From Rickettsia endosymbiont of Ceutorhynchus obstrictus (GTDB taxonomy: Bacteria > Pseudomonadota > Alphaproteobacteria > Rickettsiales > Rickettsiaceae), in the NCBI RefSeq assembly GCF_964026565.1, contig NZ_OZ032162.1, positions 1,674,001 to 1,738,000 on the forward strand: 64,000 nucleotides of DNA, written 5' to 3'. Below are positions 38,415 to 48,323 of the stretch, piece after piece. Every line of letters starts with the position of its first letter. Positions within the stretch are counted from its first letter, which is position 1. The position numbers and the translations under genes were made by a program. The notes below the pieces were generated by a model. It ran no database searches. It worked only from the letters and a program-made list of their open reading frames with translations, and was not told the DNA's origin.

Positions 38415-38952
38415 TACTAGCTAAATCTCTAATGCCGCCGACAATACTACCTAATTGTTGCCAAGGCGCAGCTGATTTAATACCGGCAATATTGCGGTTT
38501 ATTGCCTCATTATTAAGCCCTAACATTGCCGGATTTATGTTTGATCGCGGTCTATTACTATAATATTCGGCTTCAACGCTTCTAGCTTTCATCTCGTCCA
38601 TATAAGCCTGATGACGCAATAATAAACCTGCCGAATCCGTAGCAGTAATACCGATACCGCTTTTGAGGATATTAAACCCTAATTGCTGCCGATTCGATAA
38701 TTGGTTTTGTCGCAGCATATCGACGTGATAGTTGCATATTTCGCTATATTCCGCTTCTCTTTCCTTTAACTGTCGTGCGTCAAATCTATAATGTTCTTGG
38801 TTAGCCCTTAAAGCGTGTTGCTGTTCATATAAAGCTTGCCGATTCCTCTCCTTATTAGCTCGTAATTGCGCATAGCTGTTAACTAACGAACTACCTACCG
38901 CAAACACTCCCGCACCGCCGGAACTGCCGAAAAAATCTAAAAAGTTAAACAT
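38395..38952 (-). CDS. Internal virion protein (gp14-like), 185 aa
   Basis: A short glycine-rich N-terminus (FFGSSGGAGVFAVGSSLV) that could insert in a membrane, then a helical coiled coil (YEQQHALRANQEHYRFDARQ) and a C-terminal AAPWQQLGSIVGGI helix. This layout is like T7 gp14 (196 aa), the first ejected pore protein. It is the first gene after the tail nozzle gene gap. Confidence 0.65.
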   Translation of the reverse strand: MFNFLDFFGSSGGAGVFAVGSSLVNSYAQLRANKERNRQALYEQQHALRANQEHYRFDARQLKEREAEYSEICNYHVDMLRQNQLSNRQQLGFNILKSGIGITATDSAGLLLRHQAYMDEMKARSVEAEYYSNRPRSNINPAMLGLNNEAINRNIAGIKSAAPWQQLGSIVGGIRDLASIAKVGE

Positions 38953-39082
38953 TTTCCTACTTGCATAATAAATTATTATATTATAGATTAAAATTGAGCT
39001 AAAAACTCAAACCTAAAGTACAAGCGTTATAGTTCTTTTTTCCTATGAGAGCTATAACGTTTATTGTTGTTACTCTACTTTC

Positions 39083-39176
39083 TTGTCTTATTTATTATTT
39101 TGCTATATTATTTATATTGGACTGGGGAACTCGGTTGGCATCTAACCACTGTGGATTGCGGTGGTTTTTTGCTTTT
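39083..39176 (+). ncRNA. Possible short antisense-strand transcript in the late operon gap
   Basis: In the 252-nt gap within the minus-strand late operon, the plus strand shows TTGTCT (39083-39088), TATTAT (39106-39111) with a 17-nt spacer, and then AACCAC / GTGGTT arms (39145-39171) followed by TTTTGCTTTTT. This could make a transcript of about 55 nt. It could equally be a fortuitous terminator. Confidence 0.3.
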
Positions 39177-39204
39177 TAATAAATTTCTTTATTTTCCCCT
39201 CACT

Positions 39205-42200
39205 TTATAATCCCTTATAACTAGCTAGTATTTTCGCCTTGGCATATATCTTTAAAATACTTGCCGGATAAGGCTTATTGACGACAAAAGTAAAATCTAC
39301 GTCGGTGTTAATTTGACTATTTAAAACAAAATTTACCCAGCCTGATTTGTACGGCGTGGCAAGGTTACTCGTTACTTCCTTAATAGCTAAATATTTCTTA
39401 CCATTGGCAAACCTGACTAAATTGTCGGTATCTAAATAGCTACTATTAATATGCTGCTTGTTAATTTCGCCGTTGGCTAGCTTTTCCTCGATATAACCGC
39501 CTTTACTGTTAAAAACTTTCAAACCGATCTCAACGCTGCTTTTAGGCGCATGCTCAACCTCATCCGGAAAGATAAACGGAAATGTCTGTAACACCGAACT
39601 ATAATTAAAGTCTACCGATAAAAACCTTACCGGCTGTTTTAGCTTTATCAGCTCGTTATCGATAATTTTAATATCTTGTAACTCTTCATCGCCGACAATC
39701 GCCGCCATATTATTTTGATAAATCGGCAGTAACCAGGACGCGCTAATTTGATCAAAGGACGGCAGACAATGCCGAGCTATTACGCCAAGCTCATACTGCC
39801 CGATATTTGGCAACATCTTTTTAAATAACGGCATATATTTTTTCGATAGCAATAAATACTTTTCTAGCTTAATGCTTTTTTCGTCTTCTAATATGCTTTT
39901 CAGCAATATCGGGTGAGTATTCGGCATAATTAACGTACAATACTCAATTATCGTACTATGAAAGCTTTTTAAATTCTGCCGCATATCTTGCATTAAATTA
40001 TATACTTTAACGCTTATTGCTTGTTCCTCGTCGGTCTCGCTTTCTACTCCCTTTGATCTATCGCTTGCGTCACTCTCATAATTAAGGGATGTATCGTTTT
40101 CAATAACTTCTTCAATATGTTCGTTTAACTTATCGGTCAGTAAAAAATTCTTACTTCTTTCCTCTAAATTTTTCTCTAGAAGAATACTACGTAATAACTC
40201 GCAAATCTCTTCTTGTCGTTTACCGGTAACAATCTCCTCGGCTCTTCTTGCTTTATGTTTTTCTTCTAATTTTCTAACTAGCTGTTTTACTATTAAAGTA
40301 ATTTTTTCTTGCAGCTGTTCCTTATTAGTATTTTGGTTAATCGTTATTGCTTGTTGTTTTATTAATTCTTTTAGCTCATTACTAAATAAATATTTTGTTA
40401 AAGTCGGATGAGTAACATCTAGCATTGCGCCGTAAAAGCCTATAGCCTGATGATTAAAGAATTTCTTTAAATTAACTAACAGTTCTTTTTTATTATCATT
40501 ATTTTTATTAGCATAATATAACAGTAATTTATTATTAAGCTCGGCAACGCTCTTATGCATTTCCTTTAGCTCCTTAGCTTCTTCAAATTTTATATCGATA
40601 ACGCTTTTGGCGGCTTTTATGATTTCTTTACTTACTGTTACTATGGATTTAATCAAATTTATATCTAGCTGTTTAATCTTCTCACAAATAGTTACATTAA
40701 ATGAAAAGGCATTATTAGCTACATACTCAATTATTCCGCCGTTATTATTATCATTAAAGATTTGCGCAATATTTAAGTTTTGTGCCGTTATATTATTTAT
40801 TGTTTGTATTATATCGTTGCTAAGCCTTTCCCCGTCATTAACTAGCTGCTCCGCTATTGCCAGACTTTCAGGCTCACCGCCAAAAATATTCTCAAATGTT
40901 ACGTAAAAACTGCTAAATATCCGATAAAAAGCAAATGAAGCTCCCATAAGCTCCATAATTGCCGGCATTTGCTCCTTATAGTATTTCGTTAGAAAAGTTT
41001 TTATTGCTTCACTCTCAACGCCGTAATCTCTAACTAATTTATTGCCGTATTTAAAATTATTATCGATATCAATATTGTCGATGTTGAGTTTTAAAATATT
41101 CGCCGCTTGTGATTGTATTATATTCTCAAGCTTAGTAGTGTCGCCGCGAAACTCGACGCTGCTATCATCTTTTATAGCTTGCATAATATTATGATTTAAT
41201 GCCTCTTCATCGGGGCGGGTAATATTAACGTAACAATCTAGATAAACCGGCTTATGCATCTCATTATTTTTGGCAGTAAAATATTTAGGATGTAACACTT
41301 CTAGATATTCTTTGCTGCCTTTACCTATATCATCCGAACGCCGAACGTGAAAATATAACTTATCTTCATTATCGCCGTAAATGGGAGTAATACTTAGCAC
41401 TGTAGCGTTATTACCGCCGAGCATTTGCGGCGTCCAGCCCATGATTTTTAAATCTTGCGAATAGGTAAAGCTAGCAAAAGAGCCGTCCTTAAGTACCGCG
41501 AAAATCATCGAGAACGGGCTATTAATGCCCACTATTTGCCTGATGCCGCTAGTAAATATATGTTCCGCATAAGCTGTTATATCGTATAACTGAAAGCCGC
41601 CCTTTTCTTGCGAGTAATAGAGGCTATTGATTTTCGAGCCGCTACCTTCAACGAAAAATATCGTTTTACCGATGATAACCGGCTTTATCGGCGATACGGG
41701 TATATCTAGCTCTTTCTGGATTTTGATAAATTCGCCTTTACTCCGATCACCTTCTTTAATTAAATAAATGCCGTCGCTAGTACCGAGTAATAGCTCACTA
41801 GAGAAAGGAATAGACCATAAGACGTTATCAAAGGTAGCCGATGAGAAAGTCGCGGAAAATGAAGTTAACGGATTACGTGCCTCAAGCAAAGTTTTATATG
41901 CCATACGAAAATCGTTAAAATCGCCTTTATAGCTTGCCCAAATTGCATGAATATTTTTATTAGCTCCGAAACACCATAAACGATTTTCAAAAGTAACGAC
42001 TGAACTACAATATAATTGTTGTTGTTGCTGTTCATAGACGTTGTTACTTGCTTGACTATGTAGTCTTTTAAGCTCATCGTTTATTTTATCGATTTCGGCG
42101 TTATAAATAACTTCATTAAAAGGTCTTTGTATTGTCTTATTATTTTGTATTTGCTTATAATAATTTACATGTGCCTTTAGCGGCTCAATAATAAATAGCT

Positions 42201-42771
42201 TATCCTTTTCTAGAAAATTTGCCGCCGTTTCAGGAGCTGCTGCTATAGTACCGCTAGCAGGGGTTAATTGTTGTTGTGCTGCTAAATGAGTATAAAACTT
42301 TTCGACAATTTCCGGATCGACTGAAAACTTAAATATCGGTCTGTTAATGCCGCTTTCACCGCTACCGAAATTTATATAAGCTATTCCTTGAAAGCAACAA
42401 TAAGAAAAATCTTTAATCCTAAAACGAAAATCCTGACCTTGATCCTTTAATATTTTAGTCGTTAAAAACAAGCTGCCGTTAACAAAAAACGAACAACTAG
42501 TTTTAAGCGGATGAGCCTCGAAAACTAATAAATATGATAACTTCCTTGAGAACATTATACTTATTATTTTCCGCGGCACATTCTCCTTAAACAAATGCAC
42601 AAAAGGCGTGCCGTGTCTGCGCATAATACCGCCGGAAGGCAAAATTACGTAATTTAATAATTTCTTTGCGCCGTTTTGATATAGTCCAAGCTCGGTGCGT
42701 CCTTCAATGGTCGGCGTTAGTTCCCCGCCTGAAAAATTGTTTTTTTGTGAATAGATAAATTGCTCGCCCAT
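39205..42771 (-). CDS. Tail nozzle (tail tubular protein B-like) with a large inserted domain, 1188 aa
   Basis: The N-terminus has the podovirus nozzle signature: NNFSGGELTPTIEGRTELG, then YQNGAKKLLNYVILPSGGI and MRRHGTPFV. Beta-propeller-like sequence follows to about residue 530, and the nozzle-like sequence resumes at about 1013 (WLLPIYQNNMAAIV) to the end. Between them lie roughly 480 residues of charged, all-helical sequence (for example ITLIVKQLVRKLEEKHKARR). Ordinary nozzles are 600-800 aa, so the insert is unusual. It would form the distal tail together with the 188-aa protein. Confidence 0.8.
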   Translation of the reverse strand: MGEQFIYSQKNNFSGGELTPTIEGRTELGLYQNGAKKLLNYVILPSGGIMRRHGTPFVHLFKENVPRKIISIMFSRKLSYLLVFEAHPLKTSCSFFVNGSLFLTTKILKDQGQDFRFRIKDFSYCCFQGIAYINFGSGESGINRPIFKFSVDPEIVEKFYTHLAAQQQLTPASGTIAAAPETAANFLEKDKLFIIEPLKAHVNYYKQIQNNKTIQRPFNEVIYNAEIDKINDELKRLHSQASNNVYEQQQQQLYCSSVVTFENRLWCFGANKNIHAIWASYKGDFNDFRMAYKTLLEARNPLTSFSATFSSATFDNVLWSIPFSSELLLGTSDGIYLIKEGDRSKGEFIKIQKELDIPVSPIKPVIIGKTIFFVEGSGSKINSLYYSQEKGGFQLYDITAYAEHIFTSGIRQIVGINSPFSMIFAVLKDGSFASFTYSQDLKIMGWTPQMLGGNNATVLSITPIYGDNEDKLYFHVRRSDDIGKGSKEYLEVLHPKYFTAKNNEMHKPVYLDCYVNITRPDEEALNHNIMQAIKDDSSVEFRGDTTKLENIIQSQAANILKLNIDNIDIDNNFKYGNKLVRDYGVESEAIKTFLTKYYKEQMPAIMELMGASFAFYRIFSSFYVTFENIFGGEPESLAIAEQLVNDGERLSNDIIQTINNITAQNLNIAQIFNDNNNGGIIEYVANNAFSFNVTICEKIKQLDINLIKSIVTVSKEIIKAAKSVIDIKFEEAKELKEMHKSVAELNNKLLLYYANKNNDNKKELLVNLKKFFNHQAIGFYGAMLDVTHPTLTKYLFSNELKELIKQQAITINQNTNKEQLQEKITLIVKQLVRKLEEKHKARRAEEIVTGKRQEEICELLRSILLEKNLEERSKNFLLTDKLNEHIEEVIENDTSLNYESDASDRSKGVESETDEEQAISVKVYNLMQDMRQNLKSFHSTIIEYCTLIMPNTHPILLKSILEDEKSIKLEKYLLLSKKYMPLFKKMLPNIGQYELGVIARHCLPSFDQISASWLLPIYQNNMAAIVGDEELQDIKIIDNELIKLKQPVRFLSVDFNYSSVLQTFPFIFPDEVEHAPKSSVEIGLKVFNSKGGYIEEKLANGEINKQHINSSYLDTDNLVRFANGKKYLAIKEVTSNLATPYKSGWVNFVLNSQINTDVDFTFVVNKPYPASILKIYAKAKILASYKGL

Positions 42772-42786
42772 AAGACTTTTTTAAAA

Positions 42787-43353
42787 TTACACTTCACCGG
42801 AGTTAACTAGATTGTAACCGATAGAGTGGATACGCCTTGCTTCCTCCAGCCTGATTAAATATTGCCTTTTTAAGCCGTCGGCAAATAAACTATCCGAATA
42901 CATCGCAAAAGCTACTTGCGCAGCTAAACCGAGACTAGCAAGGAGTTTAAAACTCTGCGGTACGTTTTGCCAAGCTATGCCGTCACCGGTAAGTAGTAAC
43001 TCAATCACTTTGCCGGAATAGTAAAAAATTGAAGTAAGGCGATTACCTTTAAAATATATTCTACCCGCTTCAATATAAAATTCCAAATTAGACGGCACTA
43101 TCACCGCTACTTTGACACAGTCGGTAATATCCGGGAGTAACTTAAACCCTGTTGCTTCTCCTTCGATATTATCAATTCGCTTTAAAGCAAATCCCCATTT
43201 AACCGATAATATACTTTCCTCAATAGAAGCTTCTACAAACTCCTCGCAAAGATTTTCCGCCTTACTGGCAGCATTACCGTTTTGGATACTACTCTGAATG
43301 TTGCTACTTGACCCCAAAACTACTATAGCCTTGCGGATTATTTCTTGTTTCAT
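42787..43353 (-). CDS. Tail tubular protein A-like (adaptor), 188 aa
   Basis: It resembles gp11-type adaptors: an N-terminal helical segment EEFVEASIEESILSVKWGFA, a short beta region (FYIEAGRIYFKGN), and a C-terminal helix LAAQVAFAMYSDSLFADGLK. Such proteins ring the portal and connect it to the nozzle. It lies between capsid and nozzle genes, 15 nt before the latter. Confidence 0.78.
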   Translation of the reverse strand: MKQEIIRKAIVVLGSSSNIQSSIQNGNAASKAENLCEEFVEASIEESILSVKWGFALKRIDNIEGEATGFKLLPDITDCVKVAVIVPSNLEFYIEAGRIYFKGNRLTSIFYYSGKVIELLLTGDGIAWQNVPQSFKLLASLGLAAQVAFAMYSDSLFADGLKRQYLIRLEEARRIHSIGYNLVNSGEV

Positions 43354-43360
43354 TTTAACA

Positions 43361-44551
43361 TCACTTCAATAATAGCGCTTCTAAAGCCTCAACTGCAATA
43401 TTTGCCGTATTATCGACATTACGACATTGCGCTCCTATCATCTGCTGTGGGACGATACTTGCATGTACTGCGCCGTTAAAATGTGCATTGTCTGCTGCCG
43501 CCTTCCAATGATCGCCCACATGTCCCGCGCTATCTGCAGGCTCTAAACATTTAATGCAAACAATTTGCCCCTCTTCGGTTCTAGTTGCGCCGAAACTCTC
43601 GGAATAGTATAAGCTAGGTGCATAATGATATTGCACTAACCTATCTATTTGCCGCTCCACCGATCCCGTAACAGTGCCGAACCTTATAGAGCTTTCCGTA
43701 AAGGCGTAACAATCTCTTATGGAGTTTGTCGTGCCGCTAATACCCCCTAGCATCTCGGTAATGATAAAGTTGAATCCGGCAAAGCTATTTACCTCACCGC
43801 TAACCAGTGCTTTAACGCTGTTATAGTCATAGCTTGTTACTTGACTGTCTCGTAGCAAATTGCCTATTTGATGAGAGGAGCAAACTAAATAATATTTTTC
43901 ATCAGCCCCGAAACTATGTTTTTTAAGTAATTGATGAGCTTTAAGTAGCTTCTCGACTGTTAACCCGCCGGCTTGCATTGCTTCCTTGGCGTTTGCTCCC
44001 TGCTGTCCGTTATGAACTCCTGCCAAACTATTTGCATGCAGTGCAAGGGTAGTATCAACAAGCTTAGCACCGACCGGAATAACGTTATTTACTACGTCAA
44101 AGTAAATAATATTTTGCCCCGTTCTGCCGCCGTTAACAGCTCCGGCAAAGCTATTTATAATTATCCGGTCTTGTTTTCTGCCGATCGCCCAGCCGGCAAG
44201 TTTCGGGAATTTACTAGTCGGATCGCTAAGCAGATTAAGCTTATCGTTTCTATCCATGGCAGCCGTCCAATAATAGGCTTGCGCTGTTGCTTGGCGTCTA
44301 GTAATTCTTGGAGTTTTAAATTCGGTTAGTTTTTCAAGTTTATTCTCATTACCGTCACCGGGTTCATGATAGCCTGCCGCCGTTCTATGTCTCGGCAAAG
44401 CTTCGTGGGTGTGCATCGTTTCAAATTGGATGACTTCCGTATCCTGTGACTCGTTCGTAACGAATTTACGGAGTTTTGAACCTTCTTGCTGGATGACTAG
44501 TTGAATGTTGCGGGCGAATTCTTCTTTTAGCCCTTCGGTAATTTGTTCCAT
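43361..44551 (-). CDS. Major capsid protein, HK97-fold type, 396 aa
   Basis: Features are an N-terminal helix, an E-loop-like segment with ATAQAYYWTAAMDRNDKLNL, a spine and A domain region (KEAMQAGGLTVEKLLKAHQL, YYLVCSSHQIGNLLRDSQV) and AFTESSIRFGTVTGS near the C-terminus, as in podovirus capsids of marine and intracellular-bacterial phages. It follows the scaffold gene, as expected. Its Shine-Dalgarno AAGG sits inside a 15-bp stem (44556-44632). Confidence 0.85.
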   Translation of the reverse strand: MEQITEGLKEEFARNIQLVIQQEGSKLRKFVTNESQDTEVIQFETMHTHEALPRHRTAAGYHEPGDGNENKLEKLTEFKTPRITRRQATAQAYYWTAAMDRNDKLNLLSDPTSKFPKLAGWAIGRKQDRIIINSFAGAVNGGRTGQNIIYFDVVNNVIPVGAKLVDTTLALHANSLAGVHNGQQGANAKEAMQAGGLTVEKLLKAHQLLKKHSFGADEKYYLVCSSHQIGNLLRDSQVTSYDYNSVKALVSGEVNSFAGFNFIITEMLGGISGTTNSIRDCYAFTESSIRFGTVTGSVERQIDRLVQYHYAPSLYYSESFGATRTEEGQIVCIKCLEPADSAGHVGDHWKAAADNAHFNGAVHASIVPQQMIGAQCRNVDNTANIAVEALEALLLK

Positions 44552-44555
44552 ATTT

Positions 44556-44632
44556 GTAACCTTTTAAAAATTTGTTAACCTTAAATAAATATCTTCTTTA
44601 ATATTATTCGTGGCTTCTTTTTAAAAGGTTAC
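44556..44632 (-). promoter_or_regulatory. Capsid-gene leader hairpin masking the ribosome site
   Basis: GTAACCTTTTAAAAA (44556-44570) and TTTTTAAAAGGTTAC (44618-44632) are perfect complements. In the minus-strand mRNA the downstream arm contains AAAGG, five or so nucleotides before the capsid ATG at 44551. The stem could block translation or be an RNase processing site between scaffold and capsid genes. Confidence 0.6.
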
Positions 44633-44676
44633 CGCTATGTTTGCGACCTAATCGAAGTTATCACTCGTGAATATTA

Positions 44677-45462
44677 TCACTTCTTATTAAAAGCGATATC
44701 GTATAATTGCCGCCTTTGGGTCACTGCTTCACTGTGTCCCGTATGGCTTTTATCCTTTAATTTTATCATAAAACCCTCATCGGATTCAAGTCTTTTTATC
44801 TCTTTTAATGCCGATTCTGCTCCTGTAATTACGGCTTTTTCGCTACCTGTGACAAGTGAGTCGGATTTTAACGTTTCACCGACTTTAACAAGTAAATCAA
44901 CCAGCGGCGGACTGTAATGTGATTCCTCTATTAAACCGGCTAATTCTTTCGTGCCGAATTTACTAAGTGCCGCTTGCATCACCTGCATTTTACTATCAAA
45001 GCCGTCGTTATAATGTTTCTTTAACCACTCAACATTTGAATTGCGCAAGCCCTCTAGCTCTTCCTGCTGTTTCTTCTGCAAATCCATAGAATAATTATAT
45101 AACCCTGCAAGCAACTTCTCGCCTTGCCGCTTACTTAAGCCGCTTTGATAAAACATTTCTTCATATTGTTTTACATATGGCTCATCTTCTGCCGTTCGAT
45201 TATCCGTATATTTTTTATCTTCCGGCAAGCCTAAACGAGCATAAAATTTATGCCAATCTTCATCGGCTGCCTCGGCTTTCGGAATCGCCACACGGCTATT
45301 TAAGCTTTTCTCTGCTTCTAAATAGCTACTTGCTAGTGCCGGTATATCCTTGAATTTGCTTAAAGATTCAGAACTGCGTAAATTATCCGGTAAAGAAGAA
45401 AGCCAAGAGGTCGCAGCTTCCCCTATATTATCGTCTTGTAATGTATTTTGTTCTTCTAGCAT
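44677..45462 (-). CDS. Capsid assembly scaffolding protein, 261 aa
   Basis: An acidic, helical, low-cysteine protein directly upstream of the capsid gene, with the start region LEEQNTLQDDNIGEAATSWL and a DEDWHKFYARLGLPEDKKY segment typical of podovirus scaffolds. A C-terminal basic helix (RRQLYDIAFNKK) is the usual capsid-contact site in this class. The role is inferred from position and composition. Confidence 0.75.
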   Translation of the reverse strand: MLEEQNTLQDDNIGEAATSWLSSLPDNLRSSESLSKFKDIPALASSYLEAEKSLNSRVAIPKAEAADEDWHKFYARLGLPEDKKYTDNRTAEDEPYVKQYEEMFYQSGLSKRQGEKLLAGLYNYSMDLQKKQQEELEGLRNSNVEWLKKHYNDGFDSKMQVMQAALSKFGTKELAGLIEESHYSPPLVDLLVKVGETLKSDSLVTGSEKAVITGAESALKEIKRLESDEGFMIKLKDKSHTGHSEAVTQRRQLYDIAFNKK

Positions 45463-45662
45463 ATTTTTTATTCCTCATTAAAAGAAGGTTATTTTTTCAA
45501 CCTATCTATAAAATAATTCTTGTGGGTTGAATTGTTTAGTATTATAATAAATCTATGTCGTGACTGCGTCGTTTTGCAGGTTTGGGCTTTTTTGCTCAAC
45601 ACGGCATCCTTTTATGGTCGTTTTACTGCGTAGCGGGGAGCGACCTACCTAAATATAAGTTA

Positions 45663-46517
45663 TTACTCTTTTAGCTCCTTTATTTCCTCTACCGATAACC
45701 CTGTTATTTCCGATATGGTATTTATATCTATATTTTTAACTAATAAATTCTTTACTATTCTTATTTTCTCTTCAGCTATTCCTTTCTCAATACCTTCTTC
45801 AACACCCTTTTCAAAATGTTCAGCTAAAGCGATTTCTTCAGCATCTTCTAATAATTTTGCTCTTATATATGCGTCGTACTCTTCAGGAGTAAGGTTATGT
45901 AATTCTATAGCGTGATAAGCCTCTAACACCTTCTTGCTTTTAATATTTGCCGGGGGTTTATGTTCTTTTTCTGCACATTTAAATAAATGTAACCACTCAT
46001 CGGCAATATTAGTTAATTGATCTTTCTTAAACTTTTTAAGCTCAATAAATACATATGAAAAATCAAATAAATATTGTTTATTCGTTTTAGTTTCTGTCAT
46101 TTTATGAAAACTTATATAAGGTACTTCATTGTCAAATACTTTAGTCTTCATTAAGGAAATAACTACCACCGGCAATAAATCTTTATGTGTTATTCCTGCC
46201 GTAAGTTGTTGAGTATATGAATGAGCGGAATAATATTGTACTCTTTTTAAATAATCGCTTTCGTTTCTTTTTTGCATCTCAATAATATACCAATTACCCG
46301 ATTCATCTTTTACTTTTAAATCAAATACGCTCCTCTTTCCTCTGTCAATATTAGGTAATTGCTCTACCGGTATAAATTCTATTTCTTTAATTCTATAACC
46401 TTCCGGCAAATCAAGTATATTATTGATAAATTCCTTTAGTCTTCCCAAATCATGAAAAATTTTTTTAAATAAGCTATCATTTGTAGGGTCTAAATATCTT
46501 TGTGTTTGCGTATTCAT
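45663..46517 (-). CDS. Rpn-family PD-(D/E)XK nuclease, 284 aa
   Basis: Rpn proteins are recombination-promoting nucleases annotated as transposase-like, and some act in phage defence. The N-terminus RYLDPTNDSLFKKIFHD and the active site D66 ... E80-M-Q82 (FDLKVKDESGNWYIIEMQKR) are conserved. The C-terminus has repeated GVEEGIEKGIAEEK. Its ATG overlaps the TGA of the 94-aa phage gene (ATGA), so it is translationally coupled inside the structural operon between portal and scaffold. This is an unusual place for an Rpn gene. Confidence 0.85.
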   Translation of the reverse strand: MNTQTQRYLDPTNDSLFKKIFHDLGRLKEFINNILDLPEGYRIKEIEFIPVEQLPNIDRGKRSVFDLKVKDESGNWYIIEMQKRNESDYLKRVQYYSAHSYTQQLTAGITHKDLLPVVVISLMKTKVFDNEVPYISFHKMTETKTNKQYLFDFSYVFIELKKFKKDQLTNIADEWLHLFKCAEKEHKPPANIKSKKVLEAYHAIELHNLTPEEYDAYIRAKLLEDAEEIALAEHFEKGVEEGIEKGIAEEKIRIVKNLLVKNIDINTISEITGLSVEEIKELKE

Positions 46518-46798
46518 AAATTACCTTCCATATTATTTATATCATTTTCCAGCTGCGAACAGATATATAAGAACAAAGCCCTCTGTCCTTCTAAATAAGC
46601 CGTGTCCCTATCATTATCGACTATAAAGTTGCTGCGATACATGCCGCTCATATTTGCCAAATCCTCTAAGATCATTATACCATCCTTTGAGGTAAATATT
46701 CTACTATAAATTTCAGTTAAATCTTTGGCTTTTTTTATAGTAAGGTTAATATCTGAATTATCTAGCTCCGTACTAGCTGCTTCAATTAAAATTTTCAT
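46514..46798 (-). CDS. Small phage protein, 94 aa
   Basis: A helical, acidic protein with no family I can name (LDNSDINLTIKKAKDLTEIY, then FLYICSQLENDINNM). It overlaps the portal gene by 17 nt at its start and the Rpn gene by 4 nt at its end. The position between portal and scaffold suggests a minor head or assembly protein. Confidence 0.65.
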   Translation of the reverse strand: MKILIEAASTELDNSDINLTIKKAKDLTEIYSRIFTSKDGIMILEDLANMSGMYRSNFIVDNDRDTAYLEGQRALFLYICSQLENDINNMEGNL

Positions 46799-48323
46799 TG
46801 CCTGCTTGTCCCATTTGTTGTTGTTGCATCTGCAATTTACGTTGCTGCCTTAGCTGCATTACTTCCCGGTCGCTCTTTAATACCGATTGCGGCGCGCCTC
46901 GTAGCTCAAAGAATAATTTAAAACATAAATCCCAGTTGATATTGTCGTAAACTTCGGGGCATAAATTAATAATGCCGCTCCGTTGGAAAAATCCTATAAC
47001 CTGCTCCATACTGCTAATTGCCGATGACTTTTGCGCTCTCGTTAGCGGTGAAGTATAAGCAATATCTATTTGCGTATTCTCTACGCCTTCCAATAACGGC
47101 AATTTATTATATTTAAGCAATATCCCGTAAATAGTTCTAATTAGCGGATTTAAAAACTCCGTTTCAATTCTGCCGACCATCGGCGACATTAGCCGCATTT
47201 GTTCCTCATTCCTTATTTGCACTTCTAAAGCGGTCATTTCTTTATTTTCTTTCTGCATGCGAAAGATATCAATATAGAAGGCTTTAAATACGGCATCCCG
47301 ACATTGGTTTTGTTCTATCTCGGTCGGTAAGATATTCTCCATACCGGTAAGCGGTACTATTTTATCCGCCATGCCGTTACGATAGAAATTAACCGATCCC
47401 GGTGTAGTATAGAGAGGCAAATAATAGCCATCCTTAGGCACTAATAAAGGCGGGTCTAGTTGCTTCTGCGCTACTTTCAGCGTAATTTGTCTCAAGGAGT
47501 TTAACAGCTTAACATCCGGCAACACGTGATGAGCAGGAGCATAGCCGTATACTTCCCCTTCTTCCTTGATCCAGCGTGTTACAAAGAATGGAAAATATGA
47601 ATATCCCCCTTCCGAAATTACTTGTTGTTCGGCTAAATAAATATATTGTGATGTATAAGCTAAACTTTTCTTTTTACCGCTGTCATCTGCGGGGGCGACG
47701 ATATGCAATATCTCTATTTGTTCGTCAGGGCTTTTAAGCAGCTTATCCTTAAACGGTGCAAAATCTGCCCATTTGCTAGCGGCTGTTTTAACGTTCATAT
47801 TAAACAAACGATACATCGAATTAACAAAACCGTATTTATCTTCCTCAAAATAACATTCTCTTAAACTGATATTGCGAAAGAATAAACCCGATTGCAAGCT
47901 CGGCTCTTCTTCAACGTAAAATATACTTGTCCCGAATGCCGCTAAATTTAAAAAAAACTCGTGTATTTGATTATAAAAATTTGATCCGGGATTATTAAAA
48001 ACATTTAATATATTATTCTCTACTATCTCCAGCCATAATTTAACTTCCGGTAGCTCGTTTAATTGTTGTTCGTCTTCGCCGCCCCCGCTTTGTTCTAACA
48101 AATTAATACTAAACCATTTAATAGCTCGATTAACCATTAAGCTTTGTAGTCCTGAAGCTAATTGCTCCCTTGACCATATGGCAGTAGAGTCAAATATTTC
48201 CTTATTAGTTGCGGTTTGCGGGCAGACATATTTTTTTAGCTCGTCCCAGACAGTTCCCCATTTTTCCCGTTTGGTCTTTATTGTCTCAAAATATTCTATT
48301 TTACTACTTAATTCATCACGCAT
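46782..48323 (-). CDS. Portal protein (podovirus head-tail connector), 513 aa
   Basis: It matches the T7-type head-to-tail connecting protein family: MRDELSSKIEYFETIKTKRE, WDELKKYVCPQT, DSTAIWSREQLASGLQSLM, AFGTSIFYVEE and RNISLRECYFEED. The C-terminal barrel-crown region is glutamine rich (QLRQQRKLQMQQQQMGQ). At 513 aa it is close to T7 gp8 (536). The dodecamer would be the DNA entry vertex and bind terminase. Confidence 0.9.
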   Translation of the reverse strand: MRDELSSKIEYFETIKTKREKWGTVWDELKKYVCPQTATNKEIFDSTAIWSREQLASGLQSLMVNRAIKWFSINLLEQSGGGEDEQQLNELPEVKLWLEIVENNILNVFNNPGSNFYNQIHEFFLNLAAFGTSIFYVEEEPSLQSGLFFRNISLRECYFEEDKYGFVNSMYRLFNMNVKTAASKWADFAPFKDKLLKSPDEQIEILHIVAPADDSGKKKSLAYTSQYIYLAEQQVISEGGYSYFPFFVTRWIKEEGEVYGYAPAHHVLPDVKLLNSLRQITLKVAQKQLDPPLLVPKDGYYLPLYTTPGSVNFYRNGMADKIVPLTGMENILPTEIEQNQCRDAVFKAFYIDIFRMQKENKEMTALEVQIRNEEQMRLMSPMVGRIETEFLNPLIRTIYGILLKYNKLPLLEGVENTQIDIAYTSPLTRAQKSSAISSMEQVIGFFQRSGIINLCPEVYDNINWDLCFKLFFELRGAPQSVLKSDREVMQLRQQRKLQMQQQQMGQAGNENFN

